A DNA stretch of 64,000 nt from Desulfotomaculum nigrificans DSM 574 (GTDB lineage: Bacteria; Bacillota; Desulfotomaculia; Desulfotomaculales; Desulfotomaculaceae), in the NCBI RefSeq assembly GCF_000189755.2, contig NZ_KI912183.1:2842255-2906254 (forward strand), read 5' to 3'. The notes under the pieces were generated by a model. The model was not told where the DNA came from and searched no databases. It was given only the letters and a program-made list of their open reading frames with translations. Numbering within the stretch: position 1 is the stretch's first letter; every line of letters starts with the position of its first letter. Below, one piece after another: positions 26,278 to 35,369 of this stretch. A program made the position numbers and the translations under genes.

Positions 26278-27627
26278 CTAAGATTTTATACCATACTTTT
26301 GCATTCTGTACAGTAATGTAGCCCGGGAGATACCCAAAAACTGGGCCGCTCTGGTTTGATTAAAGTTATGCTTTTCCAGGGCCTTAATAATAAGCTGCTT
26401 TTCCAATTCCTCCAGTGAGAACCCGTTTTCCGGCAGATTTAAAACGGGCAGCTGATTTTCCTCCACGCTGTCTAACAGTTCCCGGGGTAAGTGAACCGGT
26501 TGGATTTCGGTACCCTGACAAACAATCAGGGCCCTTTCGATGACATTTTGTAGCTCCCTGATATTCCCTGGCCAGTTATAACGCGAAAGAATTTTCATGG
26601 CGTCCGATGAGATTTTTTTACTGTGAGAAGGGTCAAACTTACTCAAAAAATGATTTACCAGTAAAGGAATGTCTTCTTTACGCTCCCGCAGGGGGGGTAA
26701 ATTGATCCGCATTACATTTAGTCGGTAGTACAAATCTTCCCGAAAGGTTCCTTTGGCAATGGCGGCAGCCAGATCGGAATTGGTGGCGGCGATAATCCTA
26801 ACATCCACTGTTATGGTTTCGGTGCCGCCCAGTCTTTCAAAGGAGCGCTCCTGTAAAACCCGCAGCAATTTAACTTGCATGCTGATGGGCATCTCACCAA
26901 TTTCATCTAAAAAAATGGTGCCCTTATCAGCAATTTCAAAGCGCCCCTTCTTTTTGTGCAAGGCACCTGTGAAGGCTCCTTTTTCATGGCCAAACAATTC
27001 GCTTTCCAGTAACTGCTCCGGTAGGGCAGCGCAGTTTACCGCTACAAAAGGTTTATCCGCCCTGTTGCTGTTTTGATGTATTTCCACAGCGGCCACCTCT
27101 TTCCCGGTGCCGCTCTCGCCGGTAATCAGTACGGTGGCGTTAGTCTTGGCCACCTGCCGGATAAGTAAAGAAACCTCTTTCATGCAGTCGCTTTGGCCAA
27201 TCATTTTACCATACTTTTTACTCAGTTCCTTACGATAAAATTCCACCTGGTTTTCCAGTTGGTTTACGTGAAGAGCCTGCTTGATAACAACCTTTAACTC
27301 TTCCAGTTTAAAGGGCTTGGTAATGTAGTCGGTGGCGCCGATTTTCATTGCTTCGATGGCAGTTTCAATGGTACCGTGGGCGGTAATCATAATCACGGGG
27401 ATGTTAGGGTTAAAATCTTTAATTTTGCGTAGCACCTCGATACCGTCCAGGTCGGGCATTTTTAAGTCCAACACCACGATGGATGGATCCATTTCCTGGG
27501 CCAGACTGACACCCTGTACCCCCCTGGTGGTGGTGATCACCTGATAGCCTTCATGACTTAAAGCCCGCTCCAGGGCCCAACACATTCTTTCTTCATCATC
27601 AATCACTAATACGCGCGGTATCAACAA
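26278..27627 (-). CDS. NtrC-family sigma-54-dependent response regulator
   Basis: A 449-residue regulator with three domains. The receiver (1-120) has phospho-acceptor Asp54 in VVLDLKMPDLDG. The AAA+ domain (about 145-385) has Walker A GESGTGKE, the sigma-54 contact loop GAFTGA and Walker B LDEIGEMP. The Fis-type HTH is at the end (NQTRAAQFLGISRATLLYRM). It activates sigma-54 RNA polymerase on phosphorylation. The TTG start at 27627 overlaps the 3' end of the kinase gene by 29 bases and has AGGGGGCGAAG before it. A sigma-54 promoter lies beyond the kinase gene, the likely target. Confidence 0.93.
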   Translation of the reverse strand: MLIPRVLVIDDEERMCWALERALSHEGYQVITTTRGVQGVSLAQEMDPSIVVLDLKMPDLDGIEVLRKIKDFNPNIPVIMITAHGTIETAIEAMKIGATDYITKPFKLEELKVVIKQALHVNQLENQVEFYRKELSKKYGKMIGQSDCMKEVSLLIRQVAKTNATVLITGESGTGKEVAAVEIHQNSNRADKPFVAVNCAALPEQLLESELFGHEKGAFTGALHKKKGRFEIADKGTIFLDEIGEMPISMQVKLLRVLQERSFERLGGTETITVDVRIIAATNSDLAAAIAKGTFREDLYYRLNVMRINLPPLRERKEDIPLLVNHFLSKFDPSHSKKISSDAMKILSRYNWPGNIRELQNVIERALIVCQGTEIQPVHLPRELLDSVEENQLPVLNLPENGFSLEELEKQLIIKALEKHNFNQTRAAQFLGISRATLLYRMQKYGIKS

Positions 27628-29167
27628 CTTCGCCCCCTTTGGGAGTGTTTTGCTCGATGGGTAGCTTAATGGTAAAGGTAGTACCCTGACCGGGAGAACT
27701 ATCTACCTCTATAGTACCGTTATGCAGTTTTATATTTTGATAAGAGATGGACAGGCCCAGGCCGGTACCGGTGGGTTTGGTTGTGTAGAAAGGATCAAAA
27801 ATACGGGACTGTTCCTCCGGAGGGATGCCTTCACCGGTATCAACGAACTGAACAACCAGCTGGTTATCTACATTATAACTTTTAATTTCTAATATCCCCC
27901 CGTTGGGCATGGCCTCTGAGGCGTTAATAATCAGATTAACAAAAACCTGTTTGAGCTTATCGACATCCGCAAAGATAGAAGGCAGATCCGGTTGTAAATT
28001 CAGCCGGACTTTAATTTTTTGTTTCCTTAATACAGCGGCAGAGAAGGATAATACGCCATTTAGCAGATCATTGACGGAACATTCTTTGCTGGCTACTTTG
28101 GTGGGTCGGCCAAAATCCAGCAGCTCTTGAATAACCATATTTTGCCGGTCTACCTGTTCCTCCACAGCCCTGGTAAATTCATCTATTCCGCTTAATTGGG
28201 AGTATTCCTCTTTCATTATTTCTACCAGGGTTTTAATGATACCGATGGGGTTTCTTAATTCATGGGCCACGCCGGTAGCCAGGCGACCCAGGGCAATTAA
28301 ATGTTCAGAACGCCTTAATTGGTCCTCCAGTTTTTCCTTTTCGGCCAGGCTCAGGGCCATTTTATTGACGGCAATGGCCACCTGGCCCAATTCTCCCGGC
28401 ATTTCCGGCAGCAGTTGGCCAATGTCTTTTTCCATTTTTTCCAGGCCCAATTTTAACCGTTCCACACCATTTATCAGGTTACGCACTGTCAGCAGGGTGC
28501 CAATGATGGCTACGCCCAGAATGGCCAATATAAAATAACGAAGTGCCTTGCGGAAGTAACTGCTTTGGGTAAAGAAGGGGTTTAGTCTTTCACCGGCCCA
28601 CATGACAGCAACCACCTTGCCTTGGTAAATGACCGGTAAAATATACTCCACCACCTGATCATCCGAGGTGCCGGCTATGCTAAAAAGGGGCTCTTTACTC
28701 ATCTCAGTGGCCACCAGGCCGGTTTTAGTCTTTTCAAAAATATCTCGCTCCCGTTCTGCTTCTTCGGTGGGAGAAAGGTTACGATAGTTGTGGAGGAAGC
28801 CCAATACAGTGATTTTATCCGACTTGGGTACGTAGAGACCAAACCGAATACCGGAGTTGGCCGGCACATGAGGGGCCACCACTTGGGAAAAGGTGCTATG
28901 TAGCACTGTTGGAGTGATTGGCATTTGACCCTTATCCAGGTCGGTGAGTTTCTTGATAAACTCATCGTTAGTGCTCTTCACTAAAGACTCCAGCCTTTGT
29001 TCCTTATCTAAGAATATGACCTGATCAGTTTTAGAGGCAAAGAAAATGTCATAAACTAATGCGACAAGTGGAACAAGCATAATGGCGGCAATGATTATCA
29101 CAATCTGGTTTGTTAAACTTTTCCCTTTAAAAAACTGGATTATTTTTCCGCTTTTCAGACTAATCAT
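27599..29167 (-). CDS. Membrane sensor histidine kinase
   Basis: A 522-residue kinase. One membrane helix near 20-45, an extracytoplasmic sensing domain (about 46-205), a second helix (about 208-230), HAMP-like segment, then the H-box VAHELRNPIGIIKTL (His about 302), N-box NLIINASEAMPNGG, G1 DTGEGIPPEE, F-box FDPFYTTK and G2 GTGLGLS. This is the NtrB-like design. The stop overlaps the regulator start. ATG 29167 has AGAAGGGG upstream. The ligand is unknown; the divergent TauE/SafE gene hints at a sulfur-oxoanion or sulfonate signal (inference). Confidence 0.92.
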   Translation of the reverse strand: MISLKSGKIIQFFKGKSLTNQIVIIIAAIMLVPLVALVYDIFFASKTDQVIFLDKEQRLESLVKSTNDEFIKKLTDLDKGQMPITPTVLHSTFSQVVAPHVPANSGIRFGLYVPKSDKITVLGFLHNYRNLSPTEEAERERDIFEKTKTGLVATEMSKEPLFSIAGTSDDQVVEYILPVIYQGKVVAVMWAGERLNPFFTQSSYFRKALRYFILAILGVAIIGTLLTVRNLINGVERLKLGLEKMEKDIGQLLPEMPGELGQVAIAVNKMALSLAEKEKLEDQLRRSEHLIALGRLATGVAHELRNPIGIIKTLVEIMKEEYSQLSGIDEFTRAVEEQVDRQNMVIQELLDFGRPTKVASKECSVNDLLNGVLSFSAAVLRKQKIKVRLNLQPDLPSIFADVDKLKQVFVNLIINASEAMPNGGILEIKSYNVDNQLVVQFVDTGEGIPPEEQSRIFDPFYTTKPTGTGLGLSISYQNIKLHNGTIEVDSSPGQGTTFTIKLPIEQNTPKGGEVVDTARISD

Positions 29168-29387
29168 CCCCTTCTACCGGGATTTATTCTTTGCTTTGTA
29201 TTATATAAGACATTTACATGTATGAAAAGATACAAGATACAAAAGAAATTTAAAACATAGTAATACAGAGATAATTTTAAAAAATAAGCCTAAATCAGAT
29301 ATATATATTTATTTTGATACTGCTTAAAATGCTGCATTATTTTTGTGATAAAGTAACAAACTCTTTAAAATACTGGAATAAAAATAT
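29168..29387. other. AT-rich regulatory region between kinase and TauE units
   Basis: Highly AT-rich sequence with an inverted repeat TTTGT-N9-ACAAA (29342-29360) about 30 bases upstream of the sigma-54 promoter. Activator sites for the NtrC-type regulator should lie here, but none is clear enough to call. Confidence 0.4.
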
Positions 29388-29403
29388 TGGCACAGAAATT
29401 GCT
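29388..29403 (+). promoter_or_regulatory. Sigma-54 (-24/-12) promoter
   Basis: TGGCAC-AGAAA-TTGCT matches the sigma-54 consensus TGGCAC-N5-TTGCW at every fixed position. It reads toward the small membrane protein and TauE/SafE gene, leaving a leader of about 95 bases. Confidence 0.85.
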
Positions 29404-29508
29404 ATAGTTAGGGAATATAATCACAAATAAAAGGAGGGTAGTATTTTTTCTTTTAGGTTTTTTAGTTGACGAAGCACCTTTACTTATCCCAGGAAGGAGA
29501 GAGAATTT

Positions 29509-29739
29509 ATGAGCGAGAAAACCAAGTCCGGTGTGCTCAAAACTTTGTTGTTGCTGGCTCTGGCCGCAGTTGCGTACATTTTAATTTTTACGAACATTGA
29601 TATGCTAAACAAATTCTACTTGAGTAAGGGCATTATTCCGGCTATTGCACTGTTAGCAACTATTATTGGTATGGCTGCCCTTTATGGTTCAGCAGCTGCC
29701 AGTTTGCTTGGTTTGCTGGGCCTGGAAAGTAAACATTAG
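29509..29739 (+). CDS. Small two-helix membrane protein
   Basis: A 76-residue protein with two hydrophobic helices (about 10-30 and 40-70) joined by a short loop NIDMLNKFYLSKG. No family recognised. AGGAAGGAGAG precedes ATG 29509. It ends 16 bases before the TauE/SafE gene and shares its sigma-54 promoter, so it is probably an accessory subunit of the exporter (inference). Confidence 0.75.
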   Translation: MSEKTKSGVLKTLLLLALAAVAYILIFTNIDMLNKFYLSKGIIPAIALLATIIGMAALYGSAAASLLGLLGLESKH

Positions 29740-29755
29740 AAAGGGGGAACAGTAA

Positions 29756-30844
29756 ATGGCCGGTGAAGCAGTTAATTTAGCAGGACAGGTAATGACTTTT
29801 ATCAACCTTGACCCCAAAACCGCACTTTGTGTGGCAGGCCTTGGTTTTATGGGTGGAGTATTAAGTGGATTTTTGGGCAGCGGGGGAGCCTTCGTCATGA
29901 CCCCCGGTATGATGGCCCTGGGAGTTCCGGGGATTGCTGCCGTTAGTACCAACTTGGCGCACAAATTTGGTAAAGCCATAGTAGGGGCCAGAAAGCATGC
30001 CAAGATGGGTAATGTTGATGCTAAACTGGGTATCTTTATGGTTATCTTCCTCTTACTAGGGGTAAATATGGCTGTTTACTTGCAAAAGGCCATCTTTGAC
30101 AGTATGGGTAAGGCAGGGTCAAACCTTTATATAAGCATAGTATTTGTGGTTCTGCTGTCGGGGTTATCGGCATTTATCTTAAGGGATATCTTCAGAAATA
30201 AATCAGGACAATCGGCAAAAGTGTCTGGCGGTACTGTCCTGGCGGATAAAATTGCCAAGATAAATCTTCCTCCGATGATTTATTTCAAGGTAGCTAATCG
30301 TCGTGTTTCTCTGTGGTTCGTGGCCCTGGTTGCTATGGCCACCGGTTGGTTAGCCGGCACAGTAGGGGTAGGCGGTTTTATAGGTGTGCCGGCCATGATT
30401 TACTTACTGGGTATTCCCACTATGGTAGCTGCCGGTACCGAGTTATTCTTAGCCATATTTTCCGGGGCTTCCGGTGCTTTTCAATATGCACTCAATGGTT
30501 TTGTAGATATTCGTCTGGTGCTTTTACTTTATCTTGGTTCCCTGCTTGGTTTGCATTTGGGGGCCAATGCTACTAAAATGGTTAGCGAGATGCAAGTAAA
30601 GTTTGTTATGGCCATTGTAATTGGTCTTTCCGCTGTCAGTCGGGCTTTTGCTATTCCTAAATATATGGTAGACTTAAAGATGCTAAATCTTTCCGACGGG
30701 TTAGCCGGGGTCTTAGATTTACTGGCCACCGTTACCCTCTATGGTGGGGCTATGCTTGGGGTAGTACTGATCATTAATTATATTATGAGATATGTGCGAG
30801 AGCGTAAGCAGTCCGCAAGCTATGCCCAAAGTTCCGGTCAGTAA
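29756..30844 (+). CDS. TauE/SafE-family anion transporter
   Basis: A 362-residue protein with 8-9 membrane helices and the twin family motif: GFMGGVLSGFLGSGGAFVMTP near the N-terminus and GWLAGTVGVGGFIGVPAMI in the second half. Family members move sulfite, sulfoacetate or other sulfur oxoanions, as well as some organic anions. The protein is longer than the usual 250-300, with a cytoplasmic loop near 135-165. Under sigma-54 control with the preceding small membrane protein. In a sulfate reducer, sulfite or sulfonate handling is plausible. Confidence 0.87.
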   Translation: MAGEAVNLAGQVMTFINLDPKTALCVAGLGFMGGVLSGFLGSGGAFVMTPGMMALGVPGIAAVSTNLAHKFGKAIVGARKHAKMGNVDAKLGIFMVIFLLLGVNMAVYLQKAIFDSMGKAGSNLYISIVFVVLLSGLSAFILRDIFRNKSGQSAKVSGGTVLADKIAKINLPPMIYFKVANRRVSLWFVALVAMATGWLAGTVGVGGFIGVPAMIYLLGIPTMVAAGTELFLAIFSGASGAFQYALNGFVDIRLVLLLYLGSLLGLHLGANATKMVSEMQVKFVMAIVIGLSAVSRAFAIPKYMVDLKMLNLSDGLAGVLDLLATVTLYGGAMLGVVLIINYIMRYVRERKQSASYAQSSGQ

Positions 30845-30858
30845 GATTAAATAATCCG

Positions 30859-30890
30859 ATCCGGTGCCGGTTTTGTCCGGCACCGGATTT
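30859..30890 (+). terminator. Terminator after the TauE/SafE gene
   Basis: Perfect 12-base-pair stem (30859-30870 with 30877-30888) with a T-rich loop; short T-tract. Confidence 0.75.
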
Positions 30891-30913
30891 AGCGGGTTGT
30901 TGGGGGGAATAAA

Positions 30914-31186
30914 ATGAATTTAACCACTAAGTGCCGAGATTGTCAGTATTGCGCAAATTGTGATATGAAAAAATCACTTAATGAAGTTGCGCAAAAAGTT
31001 ATCAAACGGACTGAACAGGCCATACGGAAGGAAGCAGCGGTGGAGATGGAATATATGATTGTCACTGATGTTATGATCATACCAACCAACTGCCAGAGAT
31101 TTTCACCCAAAGAGAGTACGACCCCAAGCCTTTCTAAAAAAGTGGCCAATGCTTTTGCCATTAAGAATTCCCTGGCTACTACCTAG
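30914..31186 (+). CDS. Small Cys-cluster protein, 90 residues
   Basis: No family recognised. The N-terminus carries four cysteines spaced C-x2-C-x2-C-x2-C (residues 8, 11, 14, 17: CRDCQYCANC), a pattern able to hold zinc or an iron-sulfur cluster, and another Cys near 60. The middle is helical and charged. ATG 30914 has TGGGGGGAA upstream. It lies just before the CBS gene (24 bases), so the two are probably cotranscribed. Confidence 0.65.
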   Translation: MNLTTKCRDCQYCANCDMKKSLNEVAQKVIKRTEQAIRKEAAVEMEYMIVTDVMIIPTNCQRFSPKESTTPSLSKKVANAFAIKNSLATT

Positions 31187-31209
31187 TGACTGGGTAAAAA
31201 GGATGGACA

Positions 31210-31674
31210 ATGATGGTTACATTAAGAGACATAATGGTACCTGTTGAGGAATATTCTGTCGTCCAGGAAGATGCCTTGGTAAAACATGCCATTGAGGTAT
31301 TAAAGAAGTCATTTTATAAGGATGAACACGGGGGAATTGTCGGCCACCGGTCTGTTTTAGTAATTAATAAAAAAGGTGAATTAGTGGGAATTGTGACCCT
31401 CCGAAATATATTAAAAGCTGTTTTAACCAAGTTTGACCTCCCGGATAATTACCTCTGGATTTATTCGGTAAATGCCTCGGGAGGCAACATGCCTGTGAAA
31501 AGTATTATGCGGTCCACCAGGATTGCTTTTGTTGATGTGGATGACTCTATTTATAAGGCCATTGATTTGTTGTTAACCAAAAAGGTAAACTCTCTGCCGG
31601 TCATTGAGAAGGGAAAACTGGTGGGGATAGTTCGCACTATTGATATTTTTGGTATTATCGGTATGCTTTTGTAA
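31210..31674 (+). CDS. Two-CBS-domain protein (paralogue of the one at 25.8 kb)
   Basis: A 154-residue protein with two CBS domains (about 6-75 and 95-154). Its opening DIMVPVEEYSVVQEDALVKHAI and GHRSVLVINKKGELVGIVTL parallel the minus-strand CBS protein. Tandem CBS pairs bind AMP, ATP or SAM and act as energy sensors, alone or with partner proteins. Start ATG 31210 or 31213 are adjacent. The two paralogues bracket the two-component/TauE region. Confidence 0.85.
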   Translation: MMVTLRDIMVPVEEYSVVQEDALVKHAIEVLKKSFYKDEHGGIVGHRSVLVINKKGELVGIVTLRNILKAVLTKFDLPDNYLWIYSVNASGGNMPVKSIMRSTRIAFVDVDDSIYKAIDLLLTKKVNSLPVIEKGKLVGIVRTIDIFGIIGMLL

Positions 31675-31710
31675 TGACAGATAATTATAATTTATACTAC
31701 GGGAATATTC

Positions 31711-31752
31711 AGCCAGGACCTTAGTTGGGCAGGTCTTGGCTTTATTATTTTT
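31711..31752 (+). terminator. Terminator after the CBS gene
   Basis: AGCCAGGACC (31711-31720) pairs with GGTCTTGGCT (31732-31741), followed by TTATTATTTTT. Confidence 0.8.
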
Positions 31753-31759
31753 AACTAGT

Positions 31760-31788
31760 TTGACACTTTTTAGCTAATCAATTACAAT
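31760..31788 (+). promoter_or_regulatory. Sigma-A promoter of the Na/Pi cotransporter gene
   Basis: TTGACA (31760-31765), 17-base spacer, TACAAT (31783-31788), about 90 bases upstream of the start codon. Confidence 0.7.
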
Positions 31789-31881
31789 TAGATTATTAAT
31801 TTTATGTTAAGATATTTTACTTTTTAAGCCATAGCCTTGTGAAAAAAAGTCCATAGGTAGTCCCGGGAAGGAGTGATCATT

Positions 31882-33561
31882 ATGGTATGGGAGTCTGCAG
31901 TTTTAAGTATGATTGGCGGCATGGGACTGCTGTTATATGGCATGAGTTTACTCAGTGACGGTTTGCAAAAGATTGCCGGTAAGAGACTCCGGGAAGCATT
32001 AACCTCATTAACAAAAAAACGGTTAGTGGCTTTAGGACTGGGTACCTTGATAACTGTTTTATTTCAAAGCAGTACGGCCACCACGGTTATTTTGGTAAGC
32101 TTAACCAGTGCTCAGATAATTACCTTGCGACAAACTTTAGCGGTGATTTTGGGGGCTGATATTGGCACCACCATTACCGCCCAACTTATTGCGCTTAAAG
32201 TCACGGAAATCTCACTGCCGGTGGTAGGCCTGGGAGCCGTGATTACTTTTTATGCCAAAACACATCGGTATAAACGTATTGGTCAAGTATTGATTGGTTT
32301 TGGACTGCTGTTTCTGGGTCTTAAAATTATGGCAGATACCATGTACCCGTTAAAAAATGACCCCATGTTTGCCAAAATTTTATTACACCTAAGTGGAAGT
32401 CCCGTGTTAGCCCTGGGCGTTGCAGCCATTTTTACCTTCCTGGTGGCCAGCAGCGCAGCCACCATCGGTATTATTATGCTCTTGGCCATGCAACATTTAA
32501 TTACCCTAGAACCGGCCATTTACATGCTTTTCGGAGCCAACATAGGTACTGCTTTTACCGCGGTTTTATCCAGCCTTGGTTCTTCCCGGGAATCCCAAAG
32601 GGTAGCCACTGCTCACCTGCTGTTTAAGGTAGCCGGGGTATTGTTGTTTATCCCCTTTGTCAGCCCCCTGGCGAAAATAATATCTTCACTGATACCTTCG
32701 CCGGGTTTCCGGGTGGCCAATATGCATACCTTTTTCAATGTTGCCATTGCTACATTGTTTTTGCCTTTTATTAACCAATTTGCCCGTTTACTGGAATTAA
32801 TCGTGCCGGAGAAAAAGGACATCAATGGAGAGATTCGTCCCAAGTATTTGGATGAAACCTTGTTCTCCACTCCGGAGCTGGCCATTGGCATGGCCGCCAA
32901 AGAGATTATGCATGTTTCCGACCATGTAATGGATATGGCTAAACCAATTTACAGCCTGTTAAAAACCTACGATCCCGATTTAGCCGAAAACGTAAAGAAG
33001 AAGGAAAATGATATTGATATACTGGTTAATGCCACCAACAAATATTTAACCCGGCTGTTAAGGCAACAGCTTACCAGGGATGAATTTAATAAAGCTATGG
33101 GACTGATTCATATCATTCGAGATTACGAATACATTGGCGATGTCATTGAAAAAAATATCTTGTATAAAGCCGAAGGCAAATATGCCAATAACGTTGATTT
33201 TTCCGCCGAAGGTCATAAAGATATCATTACCATGCATAACAAAGTCATTGAGTTACTGCATGTAGTTAACACAGCCTTTGCCACCAACAGTTGTATGCTG
33301 GCAGAAAAAGCCAAATCCTTGCAGGAGGATATTGTTGATCTGGAGTTTCGCTTGAGAATGAGCCACATTGCCAGGTTGCAGAAAGGGGCTAAGGAAACTG
33401 AAAACACTACATTTATTCATATGGATGTAATTAACGCCTATTTACGCATTAGTGAACACTTAAGGAATATTGCTATGGCTCTAACAGATGAGGTTTCCTG
33501 TACATGGCATGATGAAGCCTTAATTTTAACCCCGCCCTCCGAAGTAAGGCAACAGGAATAA
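31882..33561 (+). CDS. Na/phosphate cotransporter family protein with PhoU-like domain
   Basis: A 559-residue protein. The N-terminal membrane part (1-310) has the duplicated NptA/PNaS motifs QSSTATTVILVSL and GADIGTTITAQL, repeated later as SSAATIGIIML and GANIGTAFTAVL. The C-terminal part (about 340-550) is an all-helical PhoU-like domain. Such proteins import phosphate with sodium. GGGAAGGAG lies 8 bases before ATG 31882; the in-frame GTG 31873 is within that site. Confidence 0.9.
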   Translation: MVWESAVLSMIGGMGLLLYGMSLLSDGLQKIAGKRLREALTSLTKKRLVALGLGTLITVLFQSSTATTVILVSLTSAQIITLRQTLAVILGADIGTTITAQLIALKVTEISLPVVGLGAVITFYAKTHRYKRIGQVLIGFGLLFLGLKIMADTMYPLKNDPMFAKILLHLSGSPVLALGVAAIFTFLVASSAATIGIIMLLAMQHLITLEPAIYMLFGANIGTAFTAVLSSLGSSRESQRVATAHLLFKVAGVLLFIPFVSPLAKIISSLIPSPGFRVANMHTFFNVAIATLFLPFINQFARLLELIVPEKKDINGEIRPKYLDETLFSTPELAIGMAAKEIMHVSDHVMDMAKPIYSLLKTYDPDLAENVKKKENDIDILVNATNKYLTRLLRQQLTRDEFNKAMGLIHIIRDYEYIGDVIEKNILYKAEGKYANNVDFSAEGHKDIITMHNKVIELLHVVNTAFATNSCMLAEKAKSLQEDIVDLEFRLRMSHIARLQKGAKETENTTFIHMDVINAYLRISEHLRNIAMALTDEVSCTWHDEALILTPPSEVRQQE

Positions 33562-33589
33562 CCAGCACCATACAGGTTTCTAATTAATA

Positions 33590-33614
33590 AAGCCTCTCAT
33601 AGGGAGGCTTTTCT
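33590..33614 (+). terminator. Terminator after the Na/Pi cotransporter
   Basis: AAGCCTC (33590-33596) pairs with GAGGCTT (33604-33610), then TTTC. Confidence 0.75.
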
Positions 33615-33764
33615 ATATTAAAAAGGCCTAATCAGGATCTTCCTAATTTTATGGTAAAAGTTTTTTTTTCTTAAAGGGTAAATAATTATGATATAGAATA
33701 TCTTAGCTAAATGACATATTATGGAAGGGTTAAATATTGGAGTTCCCGAAGGCAGGTGGGAGGA

Positions 33765-34472
33765 ATGAATAAGTGGGGTTCCATTACACTGGGCGGGCAA
33801 GTTATTTCGTATTTAATTAAAGAAAGTAAAAGAGCTAAAAACCTGAACATAAAAGTTAACGCAGTAAATGGTTTAGAAGTAGTGGTTCCCTGTGATTACC
33901 CCTTAAATAAAGTGGAACCGTTACTTAAGACAAAGGAAAAATGGATTCTGGAGAAAATGGCGGTCATGTCCGCCAGGGGTAGATTAAAACCCCTTTTCTC
34001 GGAACCTACGGTGCTTTTTTTGGGTAAGCCGTACCGGCTGGTGACCGTATTTCAACAAGGACAACCTTCACTGGAACTTCTGGGGGACAAAATCATTGTG
34101 ATATTGCCCCAAACCAGGGAGTCAGAGGTCAAAAAAGTGCTGGAACAGTGGTTAAGGTACCAGGCCAGATGTATTATTACCCAACGGTTGGATTTGATCA
34201 AGAAAAAACTAAACCTGGAGTACAATAAGGTTTTTATTAAAGATCAAAAAACACGATGGGGCAGTTGCTCCAGTCAGGGTAACCTGAATTTCAACTATCG
34301 TCTGGTGATGGCACCGCTGCCGGTAATAGATTACTTGGTGACCCACGAACTGGCCCACCTGGCGGAGATGAATCATTCCAAGCGATTCTGGTCCCTGGTG
34401 GAAAGGGTTTGCCCGGAATATAAGAAGCACCGGCAATGGCTTAAGGAGCACGGGTCGGAACTTACATTATAA
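33765..34472 (+). CDS. YgjP/DUF45-type metallopeptidase
   Basis: A 235-residue zinc-peptidase-like protein of the YgjP (M48-related, DUF45) family. The zinc motif HELAH (HExxH) near residue 200 is followed by NHSKRFW, and KTRWGSCSSQGNLNFNYRL is the family signature before it. No membrane segment or signal peptide. These proteins are often encoded near restriction or repair genes but their substrates are unknown. ATG 33765 is chosen because of the AGGTGGGAGGA stretch upstream; the longer frame from 33711 is not family-like. Confidence 0.87.
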   Translation: MNKWGSITLGGQVISYLIKESKRAKNLNIKVNAVNGLEVVVPCDYPLNKVEPLLKTKEKWILEKMAVMSARGRLKPLFSEPTVLFLGKPYRLVTVFQQGQPSLELLGDKIIVILPQTRESEVKKVLEQWLRYQARCIITQRLDLIKKKLNLEYNKVFIKDQKTRWGSCSSQGNLNFNYRLVMAPLPVIDYLVTHELAHLAEMNHSKRFWSLVERVCPEYKKHRQWLKEHGSELTL

Positions 34473-34515
34473 AAGGCATCACCGGGGATTTCCCAGTGGT
34501 GCCTTTGTATTTTGC
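34473..34515. terminator. Terminator between convergent genes
   Basis: AAAGGCATCAC pairs with GTGGTGCCTTT around the loop at 34485-34495, followed by GTATTTT. Confidence 0.7.
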
Positions 34516-34520
34516 TTCGT

Positions 34521-35369
34521 TTATAACCGCACCTCTTGCAAAGGTTTATCCTTTTCATCGGTCAAGGTCAAGGTTATGGCTTTATATTTACCGTCCTGCA
34601 ATTTATATGTGGTTTTCAGCAAGGCCAGGGTATCGGCATGGGCTACTCCGATAACCCGTTGGATAGTTATAATGTCTTTAATCCCATCTCCGTCCGGATC
34701 AACGATAATGTAATCCACCACCGGGTCAACCCAGGTAGAGATGTTCTTAAGCATATCTTCCATTCCTTTATACTTTGCCTTATCCAGAGTAATGGTGGAT
34801 TTTAATCCCGTTTTTTTATCCTCAAAGCTGGCGTAGTAGTTACCAAGATATTTGACTTCATACCTCTGGCTGTTGCTGTTATCCGATTGGCTGCTTAAAC
34901 CAAAGGGATTTTCAATGGCAAAAAGTAACTGCCAATCTTTAGCTGTAGGTTTGTAAATATTTAACCCCAGAGCACCGGCGCTACCGCTGGATTGACGGTA
35001 TAGCAGTACTTCGTCATCATGGTCACCGTCAACATCAACAAACTTAACCTGGGCAAAGGAGTAAAGACCTCCTTCTACCGGTGTTAGTTTAACCTTTTCG
35101 ATACCGTTTACCACCAGGGACCAGGACACGGGCATGCCGCTCTTATTTTGCTCGGCATAAAGAATAATCTTTTCTTTGTTGTTGTCACCGTATACATCAT
35201 GTTCCATTGATTGCAGCATATGGGTGTTGGGAGTTTCTTGAAATTTTTTTTCTTCCTGTTGAACCGGTGGTTTTAACGATTGCTGAAAAGCCTTATTTGG
35301 AGTAGCGCATCCGGTGACCAGTGGGAATGACATTGCTATAGCCAGACCATAAATTGTAAATTTTTTCAT
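34521..35369 (-). CDS. Hypothetical lipoprotein with Asp-rich calcium-like loops
   Basis: A 282-residue lipoprotein: signal peptide and lipobox LVTGC (Cys near residue 21). Two segments resemble FG-GAP/VCBS-type loops, VDVDGDHDDEVLLY near 112-125 and VDPDGDGIKDIITI near 224-237, which bind calcium in other proteins. The rest is beta-rich. Family not recognised. ATG 35369 has AAGGAG upstream. Single-gene unit, divergent from the NSS transporter. Confidence 0.75.
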   Translation of the reverse strand: MKKFTIYGLAIAMSFPLVTGCATPNKAFQQSLKPPVQQEEKKFQETPNTHMLQSMEHDVYGDNNKEKIILYAEQNKSGMPVSWSLVVNGIEKVKLTPVEGGLYSFAQVKFVDVDGDHDDEVLLYRQSSGSAGALGLNIYKPTAKDWQLLFAIENPFGLSSQSDNSNSQRYEVKYLGNYYASFEDKKTGLKSTITLDKAKYKGMEDMLKNISTWVDPVVDYIIVDPDGDGIKDIITIQRVIGVAHADTLALLKTTYKLQDGKYKAITLTLTDEKDKPLQEVRL

